Shown here one piece after another: positions 56,185-64,000 of a stretch of 64,000 nucleotides of DNA (positions are counted from its first letter, which is position 1; the number at the start of each line of letters is the position of its first letter). Position numbers and translations under genes: made by a program. The notes under the pieces are model-generated. The model did not search any database. It was not told the origin of the DNA and was given only the letters and a program-made list of their open reading frames with translations. This DNA is from Bacillus andreraoultii (lineage in GTDB: Bacteria > Bacillota > Bacilli > Bacillales > Caldibacillaceae). The stretch spans positions 848,089 to 912,088 of the forward strand of contig NZ_LN868937.1 of NCBI RefSeq assembly GCF_001244735.1, given 5' to 3'.

Positions 56185-57414
56185 TTAATGTGCACTTACA
56201 TGACGTTGTTTAACTTCGCTTGCATCTCTTTTCACACTCCAAAGTAACAAGAAGAAAGCCATAAACAAAATGGAACTAGTAACAAAAAATACGGAAGAGA
56301 TTCCAATGAAGCCAGAGATTATGCCACCCAGCATCGGTCCAATAACATTCCCTAAAAACCGGAAACTGACATTGTATCCATTCACTTCCCCTTGAATATG
56401 AAGGGGTGCTACTTGACGGATGTAAGCAGTCATACAAGGAATAATTCCACCTGAGACCATACCGAATAAGAAACGTAAGATAACAAGTTGCCATAGCGAT
56501 GTAACAAGCCCTTGAGGGATAAATACAATAGCGCCTCCGATAAGAAGCATCATTATAACTTTTTCATAACCAATTTGGTCACCGAGTCTCCCCCAACGCC
56601 TTGTCGCAATTAAGTTTCCAAATCCAGTTGCAGAGAAGGCCATTCCTGCTAAAAGGGCAATATTCTCCGTATTTGCTAATTGATTCACATAAATAGCGAG
56701 AAGCGGCTGAATGGTGAAATTAGCTACTTGCACGAGTAAAGCAATAATCATAACAGTAAACAGAACTTTTTTATGAAAAATAAAGCTAAGAACTTCGCGT
56801 TTTGTAAATTCTATCACTTTGACATTTTTCTCCGTCTGTCGAATCTCTTTAACTCCAAAAACAACAAATAATGAAGCAATAAAAATAGCAATAGATGTAT
56901 AAATAAACGTGTAGGTAAAACCAAATTGATCAGCTAGAACCCCACCAATAAGTGGACCGAATAGAGAACCAGTGACATTTCCTGTTTGTAATAAACCGAG
57001 CACTTCACCAACCTTTTTCTTTGGTGTTTGTGCAGCAATCATTGCGAGTGATGTAGGAATAAACCCGGTCACTGCCCCCATAATGAATCTGAGGATAAAC
57101 AGTTCATGTACACTATTCATAAAGCCCATTAAAAAGAGACTAATAGAAATACCAAATCCTGTAACAAGTAGAACTGGCTTATATCCATATTTATCGCCAA
57201 CCCTACCCCAAATTGGTGAAAAAATAAATGCTGTTAAAAAGGTAATCCCGAAAACGAAACCTGCCCATCGCTGTACATATTCCGTACTATAATCTCCCAT
57301 TGTATGAATGTAGAGAGATAAGAACGGCATGATCATTGTTGTACTGGAAGCGACAAGAAAATTCGCAATCCACATTATGAATAGGTTTCTTTTTTCTAAC
57401 TTAATTGTAATCAC
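56185..57414 (-). CDS. yuxJ: MFS multidrug-efflux transporter YuxJ-like
   Basis: The 409-residue protein has twelve helices with MFS motifs IWGRVGDKYGYKPVLL (loop 2-3), LRFIMGAVTGFIPTS and RRWGRLGDQIGYEK (loop 8-9). Its position near kapB and menI agrees with B. subtilis yuxJ. The start is uncertain: GTG 57414 touches the AAGGAG site, while an ATT at 57405 has ideal spacing and gives a family-like N-terminus (KLEKRNLFIMWIANF). Confidence 0.87.
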   Translation of the reverse strand: MITIKLEKRNLFIMWIANFLVASSTTMIMPFLSLYIHTMGDYSTEYVQRWAGFVFGITFLTAFIFSPIWGRVGDKYGYKPVLLVTGFGISISLFLMGFMNSVHELFILRFIMGAVTGFIPTSLAMIAAQTPKKKVGEVLGLLQTGNVTGSLFGPLIGGVLADQFGFTYTFIYTSIAIFIASLFVVFGVKEIRQTEKNVKVIEFTKREVLSFIFHKKVLFTVMIIALLVQVANFTIQPLLAIYVNQLANTENIALLAGMAFSATGFGNLIATRRWGRLGDQIGYEKVIMMLLIGGAIVFIPQGLVTSLWQLVILRFLFGMVSGGIIPCMTAYIRQVAPLHIQGEVNGYNVSFRFLGNVIGPMLGGIISGFIGISSVFFVTSSILFMAFFLLLWSVKRDASEVKQRHVSAH

Positions 57415-57588
57415 TCCTTAAAAAATTTCGACTCACTAAATAGTATATACGAAAATAGAAATAAAGAAAGATTTTCGGGTTACGAAATAAAAAATGGTTA
57501 AATGTGGAAGGCGTGGAGGAGGAAGGAGGGGATAAAGATCGTTTATAAACTAAAGGGTGGGGAAGTGCAATAGTTGCCAACAGATAAA

Positions 57589-57624
57589 AAAGCCCTTATC
57601 TAAGCCAATTGATAAGGACTTTTC
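57589..57624 (-). terminator. Terminator-like hairpin
   Basis: AGCCCTTATC pairs with GATAAGGACTT around ten bases, with A-rich DNA on the plus strand that becomes a T-tract for leftward transcripts from kapB. Gap 57415-57716 holds no convincing gene. Confidence 0.7.
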
Positions 57625-57716
57625 GTGAACGTATGTTTAGTTAAGGCTATTCTTTAAAAAGATTGTTTGCTTTAGCGCCGCCTTCGTGAATAACAACAAA
57701 GTTTATGAAAACATTC

Positions 57717-58103
57717 TTATTTAAAATACTCCTTTGCAAGTTCCTCTAAACACCGTAGACTTTTCTCCACAAATAAAGAATCCTCTTCATTTTTTAAACT
57801 ACTTTTTAATTTATTATATGCTTCTTTTAACGATTCATGATAATTAGGAATTTCCCCATCGAAAGGTTTCACCATATTTTTCGGTACTGGTGTTTGTTCT
57901 CGAAAACTTAGTGCTTTTCGTTCATGGAAAAAGGCAACATCTCCTTGTTTTGGGTTATGGAGATCCCCTTGCATCGGATGTTTAACAACTGCTAAAATGC
58001 GTACTAAATAATCTTTTTCTTTTTCAGCGGTTACCTCACCAATATATGTACCTGTTTTTTTATGTGCGCGAACAATGGAACCAATTTCAATTTCTGTTGT
58101 CAT
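57717..58103 (-). CDS. kapB: Kinase-associated protein KapB
   Basis: The 128-residue protein matches KapB, needed for KinB signalling in the sporulation phosphorelay. It shows IGSIVRAHKKTGTYIGEVT, VVKHPMQGDLHNPKQGDVAF and FHERKALSFREQ. No lipobox is present despite the old name lipoprotein. ATG 58103 follows GAGGAGTGTTTACG. KinB itself is not in the window. The neighbouring 58104-58371 gap is the divergent promoter region. Confidence 0.9.
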   Translation of the reverse strand: MTTEIEIGSIVRAHKKTGTYIGEVTAEKEKDYLVRILAVVKHPMQGDLHNPKQGDVAFFHERKALSFREQTPVPKNMVKPFDGEIPNYHESLKEAYNKLKSSLKNEEDSLFVEKSLRCLEELAKEYFK

Positions 58104-58371
58104 CGTAAACACTCCTCATACTTTTACTAAAGTAGCTATATGATAATTTTAACTAATAATACTAGAGAATAGCAAAAATTGGGTGCGAATCAGATTGAAA
58201 GGTTACGATGAAATTACGTAAGTCGAAATTTACTATATGTTCATCATACGTAAAAATCCTCCAATTTTTATCCTCTAACTTGCGAATGTCCATCATATGC
58301 TTTAACATACAAAGAGGTAAGATTATATGGAGCTTATAATGATCAATTATACATACGAGGAGATGAATAAA

Positions 58372-58971
58372 ATGAGCGAAAAGCAATACGCACAATTAAC
58401 TTCTGAAGTTCTTGAAAATGAAATTGTTGCCGACATGGTGACGAATCAAGGAACCATTAAAATTAAACTTTTTCCTGAATATGCGCCAAAAACAGTTGAG
58501 AACTTTGTGACTCATGCGAAAGATGGTTACTATGAAGGAATTATTTTCCACCGTGTCATTAAAGATTTCATGATTCAAGGTGGCGACCCAACTGGTACAG
58601 GTATGGGTGGGGAAAGTATTTACGGTAGTTCTTTTGAAGATGAGTTTAGTCCAGAGTTATTTAATTTCCGGGGTGCATTAAGTATGGCGAATGCTGGACC
58701 AAATACAAATGGAAGTCAGTTCTTTATTGTTCAAAAACAAGACATGGATCCAGGTTTTGCTGATCAAATGAAAAACGCTGGATACCCAGATGAAATTATT
58801 AATCATTACCAACAAAATGGCGGTACTCCATGGTTAGATTTCCGTCACACTGTATTCGGTCAAGTTATTGAAGGAATGGATATTGTTGATAAAATTGCAT
58901 CTGTACCAACGGGTGCGGCTGATCGTCCGGTTGAAGATGTAGTAATTGAAAAAATTACGATTACAGAATAA
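58372..58971 (+). CDS. Peptidyl-prolyl cis-trans isomerase, cyclophilin type
   Basis: The 199-residue protein catalyses proline isomerisation. It shows the cyclophilin core [20 protein letters not shown] (catalytic Arg), [20 protein letters not shown] and a C-terminal [14 protein letters not shown]. An insert of about 35 residues between QKQDMD and [10 protein letters not shown] enlarges it beyond the B. subtilis PpiB size. There is no signal peptide, so it is cytoplasmic. The start at 58372 is chosen from GAGGAGATGAATAAA. Confidence 0.92.
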   Translation: MSEKQYAQLTSEVLENEIVADMVTNQGTIKIKLFPEYAPKTVENFVTHAKDGYYEGIIFHRVIKDFMIQGGDPTGTGMGGESIYGSSFEDEFSPELFNFRGALSMANAGPNTNGSQFFIVQKQDMDPGFADQMKNAGYPDEIINHYQQNGGTPWLDFRHTVFGQVIEGMDIVDKIASVPTGAADRPVEDVVIEKITITE

Positions 58972-59174
58972 AAAAATTATAGGGTAATCCAATAGATGAT
59001 TTTGTCATTGAAATAGTTAGTAAAAATAAGGTTATGAATACTGAGGCGGCCATCATATAATGTAATGGTCGCTTTTCAATTTTACAAACAGGCGCAACAA
59101 TTGGTATAATAATTAGAAAATAAAGAATAGATATTAGCCTTTCATGTTAAATAATGAAAACTTGGAGGACACGT

Positions 59175-59369
59175 ATGCTATATTTATATTTTCCGGAAGA
59201 TAAATCACAATATATTCCTGCCCTCATTTCTTTTACCATATTCTTAGTTATTTGCATTCTAACATTTCTCTGGTTTATTAAATACTCAAAAAAGGAGGAA
59301 TTGAAGACAAAAGACCTAGAAGAACAAATTAGAAAAGAACGGAATAATAAACCTAATTCACCACTCTAA
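59175..59369 (+). CDS. Hypothetical single-helix membrane protein
   Basis: The 64-residue protein begins MLYLYFPEDKSQYIPALISF, has one helix (IPALISFTIFLVICILTFLW) and a charged C-terminal tail. ATG 59175 follows TTGGAGGACACGT, and a terminator is placed right after the stop. The family is not recognised. Confidence 0.65.
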   Translation: MLYLYFPEDKSQYIPALISFTIFLVICILTFLWFIKYSKKEELKTKDLEEQIRKERNNKPNSPL

Positions 59370-59396
59370 CAACATTCAAAATTAGAAATGTTGTTT
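59368..59396 (+). terminator. Terminator of the small membrane-protein gene
   Basis: AACAACATT pairs with AAATGTTGTT around about nine bases, followed by TTTC and more T. Confidence 0.75.
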
Positions 59397-59412
59397 TTCT
59401 TTTTTATAAATG

Positions 59413-59720
59413 GCACAACTTCGGAAGTTTTAGCTGAACTTCGGAAATAAACGTCTATCTTCGGAAATCCCATCTGAACTCCGGAAATAAACAAGGTGTT
59501 CCTATCATAAAACTTCGGAAAAATATGGTCAACTTCAGAAAAAAAGCCTCAACTTCGGAAATATAGCGACAAACTTCGGAAATAATGCGTGCATTTTCGG
59601 AAATATAAAAGGTACTTTCGGAAAAAACTGCACAACTTCGGAAGTTTTAGCTGAACTTCGGAAATAAATGTCTATCTTCGGAAATCCCATTAGAACTCCG
59701 GAAAAAACATCTATCTTTGG
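59413..59720. repeat. ACTTCGGAAA repeat array 2 with a 78-bp super-repeat
   Basis: About 14 copies of AACTTCGGAAAT/AACTTCGGAAAA and close variants (ACTCCGG, ACTTCAG, TTTTCGG) run at 17-25 bp intervals. A block of about 78 bp at 59414-59491 recurs with few changes at 59631-59708, period 217. All copies point the same way. No gene lies in the 59370-59910 stretch. Confidence 0.88.
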
Positions 59721-59736
59721 CCTCCGCTACGAATAA

Positions 59737-59763
59737 ACGGCTTACTGCAATTGAGTAAGCCGT
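59737..59763. terminator. Hairpin, probable bidirectional terminator
   Basis: ACGGCTTACT pairs with AGTAAGCCGT around GCAATTG. The minus strand continues TTTATTC, so it may terminate patB transcripts although it is about 150 bp past the stop. Confidence 0.6.
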
Positions 59764-59910
59764 AAAGTAAAACTCCCTATATATGGTTTAGTCTTAGAGT
59801 AAGCAACCACTAGGCTTACACCGAATGGTTCATTTCTACTTCAACACCCATAAAAGGCTGTTTTCAACGAATGAACCACAAGAAAGGAGCTGTATTCATC
59901 ATTCATTCCC

Positions 59911-61074
59911 CTATAATAAAGCGGTCTTTAATCGATTCAACCCATCTTCTAATAGTGCACGAGGACAACCGATGTTCATTCTCACAAATCCTGTTCCTTC
60001 AACACCGTATTTTCCACCAGGTTCTAAAGCGAGTTTTCCTTTCTCCACCAATCGTTTCTTAAGTTCCTCCTCATCTAAACCAAGGCGACGACAATCAATC
60101 CACATTAAATAAGTACCTTCAGGGGCAATCACTTGAAGATTCGGTATATCCTTCTCAATAAACGCCATCGCGAAATCACGATTTTCTTGCAAGTACACAA
60201 GTAAATCTTCAAGCCATTGTTCACCATGATTATAAGCAGCTGCAAGAGCCACTCTTCCTAGAATATTTAGACCATGGAAGCCGACTTTACTTTGAGCTTT
60301 CTGTACTTTCTCCCGTATATCTGGATTCGGAATAATCATAACGGAAGCTTGCAAACCAGGGATATTAAATGTTTTACTTGGTGCGATACAAGTGACGACG
60401 AATTGTTCGAATTCAGGATGGATATTTGCAATTGGCCTATGTTTATTCGGTTTAAAAATTATATCGGCATGAATTTCATCTGAGATAATTTTTACATCGT
60501 ATTTTGCACAAAGTTTTCCCATCTTCTCTAACTCATCACCTGTCCAAACACGTCCAACCGGATTATGTGGGCTGCATAAAATAAACAGTTTTACTCCTGA
60601 TTGTAATTTTTTCTCAAAATCATCAAAGTCTATTTCATATTTTCCATTATGTAAAAGTAAAGGATTCGTTACGACAACACGATTATTATTTTCAATCATT
60701 TGGTTAAAAGGAGGGTAGACAGGTGTTTGTATTAACACCTCATCGCCTTCTTCTGTTAAAGCTTGAATTGCAAAAGCTAAAGCGGTCACAACACCGGAAC
60801 TCGGTATAATCCACTCGTCTTCAATCGACCAGTGATAGCGCTTTTGTACCCAATTGCGAATGGATTGATAAAATTCAAAAGAGGCCATTCCGTAACCGAA
60901 AACACCGTGGCGAATTCGCTGTTCGAGAGCTTCAATAACTTCGGGTGGAGCAGGAAAATCCATATCGGCAACCCACATTGGTAATAGGTCATCTGCGCCA
61001 TAAATGGAAGTTAAGCCGCCCCATTTAACAGCATCTGTTCCTTTACGTTCAATTACATAATCAAAATTATACAA
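59911..61074 (-). CDS. patB: PLP-dependent cystathionine beta-lyase / aminotransferase (PatB/MalY type)
   Basis: The 387-residue fold-type I enzyme has the PLP lysine in APSKTFNIPGLQ, ILCSPHNPVGRVW and the phosphate-binding residues around VGFHGLNILGRVA. PatB cleaves C-S bonds in cystathionine and cysteine and has transaminase activity. The TTG start follows GGGGGAATCAC. Its place before yugF and yugI resembles B. subtilis. Confidence 0.9.
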   Translation of the reverse strand: MYNFDYVIERKGTDAVKWGGLTSIYGADDLLPMWVADMDFPAPPEVIEALEQRIRHGVFGYGMASFEFYQSIRNWVQKRYHWSIEDEWIIPSSGVVTALAFAIQALTEEGDEVLIQTPVYPPFNQMIENNNRVVVTNPLLLHNGKYEIDFDDFEKKLQSGVKLFILCSPHNPVGRVWTGDELEKMGKLCAKYDVKIISDEIHADIIFKPNKHRPIANIHPEFEQFVVTCIAPSKTFNIPGLQASVMIIPNPDIREKVQKAQSKVGFHGLNILGRVALAAAYNHGEQWLEDLLVYLQENRDFAMAFIEKDIPNLQVIAPEGTYLMWIDCRRLGLDEEELKKRLVEKGKLALEPGGKYGVEGTGFVRMNIGCPRALLEDGLNRLKTALL

Positions 61075-61164
61075 AGTGATTCCCCCTTTTATCTGTATAA
61101 ATAATCAAACTATTGCTTTGATGCCAAGTATTCTTTTTCTCATCATACCATATTTTCCAGGTTA

Positions 61165-61378
61165 TCCCACATTAACGGGCAGTAAGACTCCCGATCAAGA
61201 TGTAAGCAAAGCAAAACAAAACATAACAGCTAAGCGAAAGATCAACTGCTCGTAAAAGCCTGATTGCATAAGGCCAACACGATGTTGGTCACACAAGCGT
61301 TGTCTGAGGATGTGACGTTTTAGCTTGTGGACCTCTTCAATCAGTGGGGGATGAGGAACCCCCCCCCGCTGATTGAAG
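61165..61378. other. Structured intergenic segment between patB and yugF
   Basis: Several hairpins follow one another: CGGG/CCCG at about 61175-61195, GCCAACA/TGTTGGT (61273-61289), CACAAGC/GCTTGTG (61292-61329) and CTTCAATCAG/CTGATTGAAG enclosing a G5 and a C9 run (61335-61378). No gene is seen in 61075-61388. The final C-rich/G-rich hairpin recalls ends of IS200/IS605-like elements, but no transposase is present. It might also be a structured RNA; strand unknown. Confidence 0.5.
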
Positions 61379-61388
61379 TTTCACTTTA

Positions 61389-62237
61389 TTAATCTTCAAT
61401 AAAATTTCTAATTAGGCGGACCGTTTCTTCAGGTCTTTCTTCCGGAACGAGGTGTCCCGTTTCATCTAAAATGACTAATTCTGAATTTGGTAAGTCCCCG
61501 TTTAATCGCTTTCCGACACCAATCGGAACAATTTTATCAAATTTGCCCCAAACTAACAGAACGGGATGCGTAATCGTTTGTAATGCATCATTTGACAAAT
61601 CATCTTCCCTCTCCCGAATAAATTTAGCAAGAGCTTTAAAGATGGCTTCGTCTTCTACAAAGGGATTTAAATAACCTTCTACCATGTCTTCAGTAATCAT
61701 CGACGTGTCATAAACAACTTGTTTTAAATTCCCAAGAACACCACCTGATTTAATGAGCCATCTTTTTACAAACAAATTAGCAAAAGGCAAATAAGTGAGG
61801 GTGATTAATGATTTCTTTACTTGTTTTAAGTAAGCCGAACCCGCTAATAATACAGCTTTTTCAAATAACGTTGGATTTTGGTAAAGCATATTCAGGCAAA
61901 TTTGCCCTCCCATTGAATGGCCTACAACAATTACGTTTTTTAAATGCAACTGTTCCATGAGCTCTATTAAAGTTGCAGCAATATTTTTATAGGAATATGT
62001 GAACGTTAACGACTTCCCACTTTTTCCAAATGGAGGGAAATCAACACTGACAATCTCATATTTATTAATAAGTAGAGGAATGACAAAACGGAAACTAAAA
62101 CTGGAAGATAAAAATCCGTGGATAAGAAATAACGTTTTAGTTGCTTGGGGGTTTTTATAGTGTTCATAATAAATATTCATTCCGTTTAAGTTTAGTTGCT
62201 GTGCAAAATCTTCGGTATGTAATAATTGAACGGCCAT
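61389..62237 (-). CDS. yugF: Alpha/beta hydrolase YugF
   Basis: The 282-residue hydrolase has the oxyanion HG motif LFLIHGFLSSSF, nucleophile elbow VGHSMGGQ (Ser), acid Asp in VWGKFDKIVP and His in DETGHLVPEERPEE. Substrate unknown. ATG 62237 follows TTGGAGGGAAAGT. A longer frame to 62294 lacks a site. Order patB-yugF-yugI matches B. subtilis. Confidence 0.88.
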   Translation of the reverse strand: MAVQLLHTEDFAQQLNLNGMNIYYEHYKNPQATKTLFLIHGFLSSSFSFRFVIPLLINKYEIVSVDFPPFGKSGKSLTFTYSYKNIAATLIELMEQLHLKNVIVVGHSMGGQICLNMLYQNPTLFEKAVLLAGSAYLKQVKKSLITLTYLPFANLFVKRWLIKSGGVLGNLKQVVYDTSMITEDMVEGYLNPFVEDEAIFKALAKFIREREDDLSNDALQTITHPVLLVWGKFDKIVPIGVGKRLNGDLPNSELVILDETGHLVPEERPEETVRLIRNFIED

Positions 62238-62278
62238 ACTTTCCCTCCAAAAATAATAATTTTGTAAAATGGCAAATA

Positions 62279-62307
62279 AAAAAGGACAAACCAAAAGAGG
62301 TTGTCCA
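62279..62307. terminator. Hairpin upstream of yugF
   Basis: AGGACAA and TTGTCC form a short stem (62281-62306) with A-rich DNA on one side. Between here and yugI (62308-62785) no gene is seen; the words TTTCTACTTTCCTATACGC and GAGTTTTCTTTACTG recur from 42.67 and 40.86 kb. Confidence 0.4.
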
Positions 62308-62785
62308 CATCAAAAGGGGGGGAATACTTGAAAGCCTTGTAATAGTATTATGACCCCGTTTATCCAAATATATACACCTCTTGGAAAAATTTCTAATTTA
62401 TTTTTTGCTACTAGGTTCAATTTCTACTTTCCTATACGCTCAAGCGAAATCGCCTTAAAGCTCAAGCTCTGAGTTTTCTTTACTGAGTAGGAAGGGAGAG
62501 AGTTTAATTACAAATTTTTTGGAAAAGGTTTTGTTACACTGATCTATTTTGCCCATTCTTTATAAATAATATCGCATGTTCAATTCTTTTTATGTGAGGG
62601 ATTTAAACGATAGAGCAGATCTCATGAAAAACGTGTTATCATGTCCCTCTTTCTCCCTATACACCATTTAGAATAAACGGTCGTAACGGACAAAACGAGC
62701 GTGAAAACCGTTTGTGTGGCTTTTGAAATAAAGAGTATCCTATGGTAAAATTAAATAATGGATTTTTTGACATAGGAGTGTTTTC

Positions 62786-63184
62786 ATGAATGATAAAATT
62801 GAAGTTGGTCAAATTGTAAAAGGAAAAGTAACGGGAATTCAACCATATGGTGCATTTGTTTCGTTAGGTGAAGATCGCCAAGGATTAGTTCATATTTCAG
62901 AAATTACGAACGCTTATGTAAAAAATATTCATGATTTTATGGAAGTGGGCGAAGAAGTTTCAGTAAAAGTAATTGCAGTTGATGAAGAGAGTGGAAAAAT
63001 TAGTCTATCATTGAAGGCAGTGACAGAAAAGAACGGAAAACATGGTCGGCATAAAGAATATAACAAAGAACATTTAGAAGAATTACTTGCCTCCTCCAGT
63101 CAAGGATTTAATTCCTTAAAGGAAAAATTGGTGGAATGGATTGAAGAGTCGAAAAAGGATGAAAAACTTATGCAGAAAAAATAA
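62786..63184 (+). CDS. yugI: S1-domain RNA-binding general stress protein 13
   Basis: The 132-residue protein has an N-terminal S1 domain: EVGQIVKGKVTGIQPYGAFV, GLVHISEIT, and a GKISLSLKA strand. The basic, His-rich linker GKHGRHKEYN leads to an acidic/basic helix at the C-terminus. GSP13 binds ribosomes or RNA in stressed Bacillus cells. TAGGAGTGTTTTC precedes the ATG. Confidence 0.92.
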   Translation: MNDKIEVGQIVKGKVTGIQPYGAFVSLGEDRQGLVHISEITNAYVKNIHDFMEVGEEVSVKVIAVDEESGKISLSLKAVTEKNGKHGRHKEYNKEHLEELLASSSQGFNSLKEKLVEWIEESKKDEKLMQKK

Positions 63185-63331
63185 GCAATAACAAGTATCT
63201 TCGTTCATAATCACCTGTACGGGTTCCATTCAAGTGATTACAATTGTATGAAACTTTTAAAAATCTCTATTTATTCATCTAGGTCCCTCGTGTACAATGA
63301 AAGTAACGAACCGTATAAAGGGGGACATTAC

Positions 63332-64000
63332 ATGACAGTGAAAAATTCAGAACGTATGATTGAACTTGTAAATCAGTATGGAGCTCATAATTATCATCCT
63401 CTACCAATTGTCATTTCTAAAGCAGAAGGTGTTTGGGTAGAGGATCCAGAAGGTAATAAATATTTAGATATGTTAAGTGCCTATTCGGCCGTTAACCAGG
63501 GGCACCGTCACCCAAAAATTATTCAAGCCTTAAAAAATCAGGCAGATAAAGTAACCTTAACATCAAGAGCTTTTCATAATGATCAATTAGGTCCATGGTA
63601 TGAAAAAGTCACAACGATTACTGGGAAAAATATGGTGTTACCGATGAATACCGGGGCTGAAGCAGTTGAAACAGCCATTAAAGCTGCAAGACGGTGGGCA
63701 TACGATGTAAAAGGTGTAGAGGAAGACAAAGCTGAAATTATTGCCTGTGAAGGTAATTTCCACGGAAGAACGATGACAGCTGTTTCTCTATCGTCAGAGC
63801 CAGAATATAAACGAGGTTTTGGTCCGATGCTTCCAGGTATTAAACTAATTCCTTATGGTGATTTAGATGCATTAAAGGAAGCGATTACAAAACATACTGC
63901 AGCTTTTCTTATTGAGCCAATCCAAGGTGAAGCAGGAATTAACATCCCAAAAGAAGGATTTTTGAAAGCTGCCTATGAAGTATGTCAAGAAAATAATGTA
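63332..64000 (+). CDS. rocD: Ornithine aminotransferase, N-terminal part
   Basis: The first 223 residues match RocD, which converts ornithine and 2-oxoglutarate to glutamate semialdehyde and glutamate. Seen are [23 protein letters not shown]-like [16 protein letters not shown] (PLP phosphate site), [16 protein letters not shown] and [13 protein letters not shown] 63332 follows AAAGGGGGACATTAC. The PLP-lysine region lies beyond the right edge. Confidence 0.95.
   Translation, partial: MTVKNSERMIELVNQYGAHNYHPLPIVISKAEGVWVEDPEGNKYLDMLSAYSAVNQGHRHPKIIQALKNQADKVTLTSRAFHNDQLGPWYEKVTTITGKNMVLPMNTGAEAVETAIKAARRWAYDVKGVEEDKAEIIACEGNFHGRTMTAVSLSSEPEYKRGFGPMLPGIKLIPYGDLDALKEAITKHTAAFLIEPIQGEAGINIPKEGFLKAAYEVCQENNV

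Noticed and set aside
57640..57715. Short minus-strand frame with HEGGAKANNLFKE after kapB
   Set aside because: No start codon with a ribosome site precedes it in frame.
59413..59720. Possible CRISPR array
   Set aside because: The repeated word is only about 10-12 bp with spacing of 17-25 bp and many variants. There are no cas genes, so it does not fit CRISPR repeats of 24-37 bp with unique spacers of similar length.

Overview
The window comes from the chromosome of an AT-rich, spore-forming member of the Bacillaceae. The evidence is strong AGGAGG-type ribosome sites, many TTG and GTG starts, and long stretches of Bacillus subtilis-like gene order: lytH-yutD-yutE-yutF-yutG-yutH, yutI-yuzD-yutJ-yutM-yumC-yuiB-yuiC-pepA, queG-yhbB-trmL, prkA/yhbH, mrp-menI(yuxO), yuxJ-kapB, and patB-yugF-yugI. 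Sporulation or spore-coat genes (lytH, yutH, prkA, yhbH, kapB) recur. The species cannot be fixed from the sequence alone.

Layout. 0-2.3 kb: end of a branched-chain amino acid ABC system (livH 5' part, livJ) with a 150-bp structured tandem repeat between them, then an IS66 scrap. 2.5-15.6 kb: conserved housekeeping block (cell-wall peptidase, phosphatases, Fe-S assembly, two flavin oxidoreductases, PepA). 15.6-16.3 kb: short TTCGG repeats and a tRNA-Gly(UCC) gene carrying a partial tandem duplication. 16.5-25.9 kb: queG-yhbB-trmL, nfrA, prkA and yhbH, with a transposase and nested palindromes placed between prkA and yhbH. 26-30.7 kb: MFS exporter, ldh, a frameshifted secreted-protein gene, a small tyrosine recombinase and a UspA/KdpD-like protein. 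30.8-36.7 kb and 44.3-50.0 kb: two complete seven-gene Mrp Na+/H+ antiporter operons. Between them lie a two-gene ABC transporter and a TasA/TapA-like/SipW/LPXTG surface-fibre cluster. 50.1-55.7 kb: an accessory cluster (small secreted protein, ABC-2 permease with an M1-peptidase-like ectodomain, ATPase, second permease) inserted between mrpG and menI. It is bounded by two copies of one terminator, and its last gene is split by an IS4-type element with a 9-bp target duplication. 55.7-64 kb: menI, yuxJ, kapB, cyclophilin, patB, yugF, yugI and the start of rocD, with a second and larger TTCGG repeat array.

How it fits together. The downstream Mrp operon sits at the position it has in B. subtilis (next to menI/yuxO), so the upstream operon looks like the extra copy. 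Two Mrp complexes suggest sodium or alkali stress in the habitat. The fibre cluster carries its own ER-type signal peptidase and a sortase-type substrate, but no sortase is visible here. The two most novel-looking regions are this fibre cluster, with its structured leader and flanking direct repeats, and the secreted-protein/ABC cluster between mrpG and menI. Intergenic DNA is rich in short dispersed and tandem repeats (about 150 bp, 52 bp and about 22 bp periods). No CRISPR array, rRNA or phage structural genes are seen.
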